Below are positions 61,347 through 64,000 of a stretch of 64,000 nucleotides of DNA, piece after piece (within the stretch, counting starts at the first letter, position 1; every line of letters begins with the position of its first letter). The notes under the pieces were generated by a model that made no database searches, had not been told where the DNA came from, and worked only from the letters and a program-made list of their open reading frames with translations. The DNA is taken from assembly GCF_013364235.1 (NCBI RefSeq), contig NZ_CP054919.1, forward strand, positions 3,400,103 to 3,464,102. Direction: 5' to 3'. A program made the translations under genes and the position numbers. The stretch is from Kitasatospora sp. NA04385. GTDB lineage: Bacteria > Actinomycetota > Actinomycetes > Streptomycetales > Streptomycetaceae.

Positions 61347-62201
61347 ATGACCGGCCAGGCCCAGGAGTACGACTTCTTCCCGGCGCACGTGGTGCGCACC
61401 CGCCGACTCGGCCCGACCATGCTGCGGGTCACCTTCGGCGGGGAGGCGCTGCGCGGCTTCGCGAGCGGCGGGCGCGACCAGTCCTTCTCGCTGTTCCTGC
61501 CGCACCCCGGGCAGGACGAGCCGAACCTGCCGTACGCGCAGGGCGAGGGCTGGTTCGCGGCCTGGCGGGCGCTCCCGGCGGACGAGCGGGCCGTGATGCG
61601 CTCGTACACCGTCCGCGCGCAGCGGGCCGAACCGCCCGAGGTGGACGTCGACTTCGCGCTGCACGGCACCGGCCCGGACGACCGCGCACCCGCCGGTCCG
61701 GCCGCCGCCTGGGCCGCCGCGGCGGGCCCCGGCGCGCGGGTGGTGCTGCTCGGCCCGGCCGTCGCCGACAACCGCTCGGTGTCCTTCCGGCCGCCCGCGG
61801 ACGCCGACTTCGTGCTGCTGCTGGCCGACGAGACCGCGCTGCCCGCGACCGGCGGCATCCTGGAGCACCTCCCGGCCGGCACCCGGGCGCTGGCCTGGAT
61901 CGAGGTGCCGGACGCCGACGACGTCCAGGACCTGCCCGCCCCGGACGGGGTGGAGCTGCACTGGCTGGTCCGCGCCCCCGGCGCGCCCTCCGGCCTGCCG
62001 ACCGCCCTGCGCGCGGCCGAACTGCCCGACGGCGCCCCGTACGCGTGGATCGCCGGTGAGTCCGGCACCGTCAAGGAGCTGCGCCGGCACCTGGTGCGCG
62101 AACGCGGCGTCGACCGGCGCGCGGTGGCCTTCTCCGGCTACTGGCGGCGCGGCGCGTCCGAGGACCGGCTGCGCGAGGAGGCGTACGCCGGGCAGTCCTG
62201 A
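61347..62201 (+). CDS. Siderophore-interacting protein (flavin reductase of ferric siderophores)
   Basis: 284 residues. SIP/ViuB family: FAD-binding [20 protein letters not shown] with [20 protein letters not shown] (RxYTxR), then the NAD(P)H-side domain ([40 protein letters not shown]). It reduces Fe3+ in imported siderophores to free the iron in the cytoplasm. ATG 61347 with GAAGGA upstream. Shares the iron-regulated transcript of the binding protein and ends at a strong terminator. Confidence 0.95.
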   Translation: MTGQAQEYDFFPAHVVRTRRLGPTMLRVTFGGEALRGFASGGRDQSFSLFLPHPGQDEPNLPYAQGEGWFAAWRALPADERAVMRSYTVRAQRAEPPEVDVDFALHGTGPDDRAPAGPAAAWAAAAGPGARVVLLGPAVADNRSVSFRPPADADFVLLLADETALPATGGILEHLPAGTRALAWIEVPDADDVQDLPAPDGVELHWLVRAPGAPSGLPTALRAAELPDGAPYAWIAGESGTVKELRRHLVRERGVDRRAVAFSGYWRRGASEDRLREEAYAGQS

Positions 62202-62209
62202 CCCGCCGT

Positions 62210-62256
62210 GCACGACGAAGGCCCGCCCGGTCCCACCGGGCGGGCCTTCGTCGTGC
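62210..62256 (+). terminator. Long perfect terminator hairpin
   Basis: 21-bp perfect stem between 62210-62230 and 62236-62256, loop TCCCA, 9 bp past the SIP stop codon. The strongest terminator in the window; isolates the iron operon from sodF. Confidence 0.85.
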
Positions 62257-62290
62257 GGCGACACCTGGGCTTAATGCCCCATCAGTGCTC

Positions 62291-62306
62291 TTGCAAGAGG
62301 TTTGCA
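62291..62306 (+). promoter_or_regulatory. Nur-like nickel-repressor box before sodF
   Basis: TTGCAAGAGGTTTGCA: TTGCA repeated in direct orientation across 6 bp. In S. coelicolor, Ni-Nur represses sodF through a TTGCA-repeat box at its promoter. Position about 55 bp before the sodF start fits the promoter. Confidence 0.65.
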
Positions 62307-62359
62307 ATAGGGTGACAGTCGCAACTGACCCTCCGTCGAACCAGAAGGGCCGCTCCGCC

Positions 62360-62959
62360 ATGGGTGCCTACACGCTGCCTGACCTGCCGTACGACTACTC
62401 CGCCCTGGAACGGGCGATGTCCGCCGAGATCCTCGAACTGCACCACTCCAAGCACCACCAGGCGTACGTCAACGGCGCCAACTCGACGCTCGACCAGCTC
62501 GCCGAGGCCCGCGACAAGGAGCAGTTCGGCTCGCTGGTCGGCCTGCAGAAGACGCTGGCCTTCAACCTCTCCGGCCACGTCCTGCACTCGCTGTTCTGGG
62601 AGAACCTCTCCCCCGACGGCGGCGACCGCCCCGAGGGCGCCCTCGCCGACGCGATCACCGAGCACTTCGGCTCCTTCGAGGCCTTCAAGCAGCAGCTCAC
62701 CACCGCCACCGTCGGCGTCCAGGGCTCCGGCTGGGGCATCCTCTCCTGGGAGCCGCTCGGCGAGCGGCTCGTCATCGAGCAGGTCTACGACCACCACGGC
62801 AACGTCGGCCAGGGCACCACCCCCCTGCTCGCCTTCGACGCCTGGGAGCACGCCTACTACCTCCAGTACAAGAACGTCCGCCCCGACTACGTCACCCGCC
62901 TCTGGGACGTCGTCAACTGGCAGGACGTCAGCGCCCGCTACGCCGCCACCCGGGCCTGA
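62360..62959 (+). CDS. sodF: Iron-type superoxide dismutase SodF
   Basis: 199 residues. Metal ligands His 28 (LELHHSKHH), His 76 (HVLHSLFW), Asp 160 and His 164 ([13 protein letters not shown]). The streptomycete Fe/Zn enzyme is expressed when nickel is scarce, as a replacement for the nickel enzyme SodN; the Nur-like box upstream supports that identity. ATG 62360. Its 3' end overlaps the stop of the convergent MFS gene by 32 bp. Fe and Mn enzymes cannot be told apart with certainty from sequence alone. Confidence 0.92.
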   Translation: MGAYTLPDLPYDYSALERAMSAEILELHHSKHHQAYVNGANSTLDQLAEARDKEQFGSLVGLQKTLAFNLSGHVLHSLFWENLSPDGGDRPEGALADAITEHFGSFEAFKQQLTTATVGVQGSGWGILSWEPLGERLVIEQVYDHHGNVGQGTTPLLAFDAWEHAYYLQYKNVRPDYVTRLWDVVNWQDVSARYAATRA

Positions 62960-64000
62960 CCCCGGCGGCGGGGGCGCCGCCCGTCGGCCGCGCCCCCGCC
63001 GCCGCCCGCTCCCGCCGCCGGAGCCCGCCGACGAGCAGCGCCCCGAGCAGGAAGGCGCCCGCCGCGACCAGCGCCGAGACGTGCAGGCCGCGCACCGGGC
63101 CCAGCGCGCCCGCCAGGGTGCCGAACAGCGCCACGCCGAACGAACTGCCCGCCTGCCGCGCGACGTTGAACACCGCCGAGGCCGTTCCCGCCGAGGCCGG
63201 CGGCGCCGCCTCCAGCACCGCGACGGTGGCCGCGACCACCGTCAGCGGCGTCGCCAGCCCGGTCGCCGCCAACGCGAACAGCAGCACCGGGTACGGGGTG
63301 TGCGGCCCCGCCGCCAGCCAGCCCAGGAACCCCGCCGCCCCCAGCAGCAGCGCGCCCGCCATCGGCGGGTACGGGCCGGACCGGGCCGCCAGCCGGCTCG
63401 ACAGCGGGGCCGCGAGCAGGCCCATCCCCACCGAGGGCAGCAGCGCCAGCCCCGCCCCCAGCGCGCCGAGGTGCAGCACCTGCCGGAAGTACGGCGTCAG
63501 CACGTACAGCATCCCGTAGTAACCGAGGCTCAGCAGCAGCCCGACCGCGTCCACCACCGCGAGCCGCCCGTCCCGCAGCAGCGCGGGCGGCAGCAGCGGG
63601 GCCCGGCCGCCCGGCTCCCGCGCCGAGCGCCGCTCCAGCCGCCGCTCCAGCCGCAGTTCCACCCGGACGAACCCGGCCAGCGCCGCCGCGCCGCCCGCGA
63701 GCACGGCCAGCACCCACGGCGAGCCCCAGCCCCGCGCGCCCGCCTCGTTCACCGCCCCGACCAGCGCCACCAGGCCCGCCGCGCCCAGCAGTTGGCCCAG
63801 CGGATCGCCCCGCCGCCCCGAGCGCACCGCCGCCGACGGACGGACGTGACGGCAGGTCAGTGCCGCCGCCAGCGCCGCGACCGGCAGGTTCACCCAGAAC
63901 ACCCACCGCCAGCCCGGCCCGGCCACCAGCAGCCCGCCCACCGCGGGCCCCGCGCCGAACGCCACCGCCGAGACCAGCCCCCACGCCCCCACCGCCCGGG
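62928..64000 (-). CDS. MFS exporter, C-terminal part (runs off window)
   Basis: At least 357 residues; the frame is open to the right edge, so the start lies outside. It enters at [21 protein letters not shown], motif C of drug/proton antiporters (TM5), so about four helices are missing. [20 protein letters not shown] is the central loop; later helices include [20 protein letters not shown] and [23 protein letters not shown]2/EmrB-type 14-TM transporter. Substrate unknown. Confidence 0.88.
   Translation of the reverse strand, partial: RAVGAWGLVSAVAFGAGPAVGGLLVAGPGWRWVFWVNLPVAALAAALTCRHVRPSAAVRSGRRGDPLGQLLGAAGLVALVGAVNEAGARGWGSPWVLAVLAGGAAALAGFVRVELRLERRLERRSAREPGGRAPLLPPALLRDGRLAVVDAVGLLLSLGYYGMLYVLTPYFRQVLHLGALGAGLALLPSVGMGLLAAPLSSRLAARSGPYPPMAGALLLGAAGFLGWLAAGPHTPYPVLLFALAATGLATPLTVVAATVAVLEAAPPASAGTASAVFNVARQAGSSFGVALFGTLAGALGPVRGLHVSALVAAGAFLLGALLVGGLRRRERAAAGARPTGGAPAAGVRPGWRRSGR

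Noticed and set aside
57130-62201. Siderophore biosynthesis cluster
   Set aside because: Only uptake and iron-release genes are present; no NRPS, NIS synthetase or hydroxylase in the window.

Overview
The window is high-GC actinobacterial DNA of Streptomycetaceae type (Streptomyces or Kitasatospora). The evidence is extreme third-position GC, frequent GTG starts, ATGA/GTGA stop-start overlaps, and family content typical of the group: XRE/DUF397 pair, DUF6000, Eis-like acetyltransferase, TatA, coiled-coil NlpC/P60, sodF with a nickel-type operator, and a DmdR/IdeR iron box. I see no rRNA, tRNA, CRISPR array, replication origin or secondary-metabolite core enzymes.

Layout. 1-17.9 kb: chromosomal background with some decay. 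It holds the 5' part of an SNF2 helicase gene, a wrecked AAA+ ATPase, YceI under a perfect palindrome, a LysR/MFS divergent pair, GNAT, TetR, a sigma factor with an SRPBCC gene, an epoxide-hydrolase-like enzyme, a phosphotransferase remnant, an XRE/DUF397 cluster with companion small genes, an Eis-like enzyme, a secreted tandem mannose-binding lectin, and a frameshifted MFS pump divergent from an AsnC regulator.

17,900-28,653: a complete Tn7-like transposon of 10,754 bp. It has perfect 10-bp terminal inverted repeats (TGTAGGTTCC) and a 5-bp target duplication (TGACC). The coupled operon tnsA-tniA(tnsB)-tniB(tnsC)-tniQ(tnsD) reads leftward from the right end, with five cargo genes beyond it. 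The right end lies about ten bases past the stop codon of a cell-wall NlpC/P60 gene, the geometry Tn7 shows at glmS. The transposase gene has an in-frame TAG, and so does one cargo gene. The TniQ protein carries LysR-like and PadR-like winged-helix domains at its C terminus.

28.7-48.5 kb: NlpC/P60, a ThrE exporter fused in frame to a second membrane protein, a CDF metal exporter, an Hsp90-family/TPR pair, a small secreted protein, an acyl-CoA dehydrogenase, a TetR/MFS efflux pair with palindromic operators, two DUF202 proteins, tatA, two membrane proteins including a K+-channel-like one, and a PASTA-less Ser/Thr kinase.

48.5-57 kb: five tandem hairpins at a 49-nt period whose stems have changed sequence but stayed complementary. 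They lie downstream of an ECF sigma/anti-sigma-like pair. Then come a DUF4304-like protein, a tyrosine phosphatase, a methyltransferase, a NUDIX enzyme and a large flippase-like membrane protein with a degenerate kinase domain.

57-64 kb: a siderophore uptake locus (ATPase, two FecCD permeases, binding lipoprotein, siderophore-interacting flavoprotein) around a shared iron box, then sodF behind a Nur-like box, and a partial MFS exporter running off the right edge.
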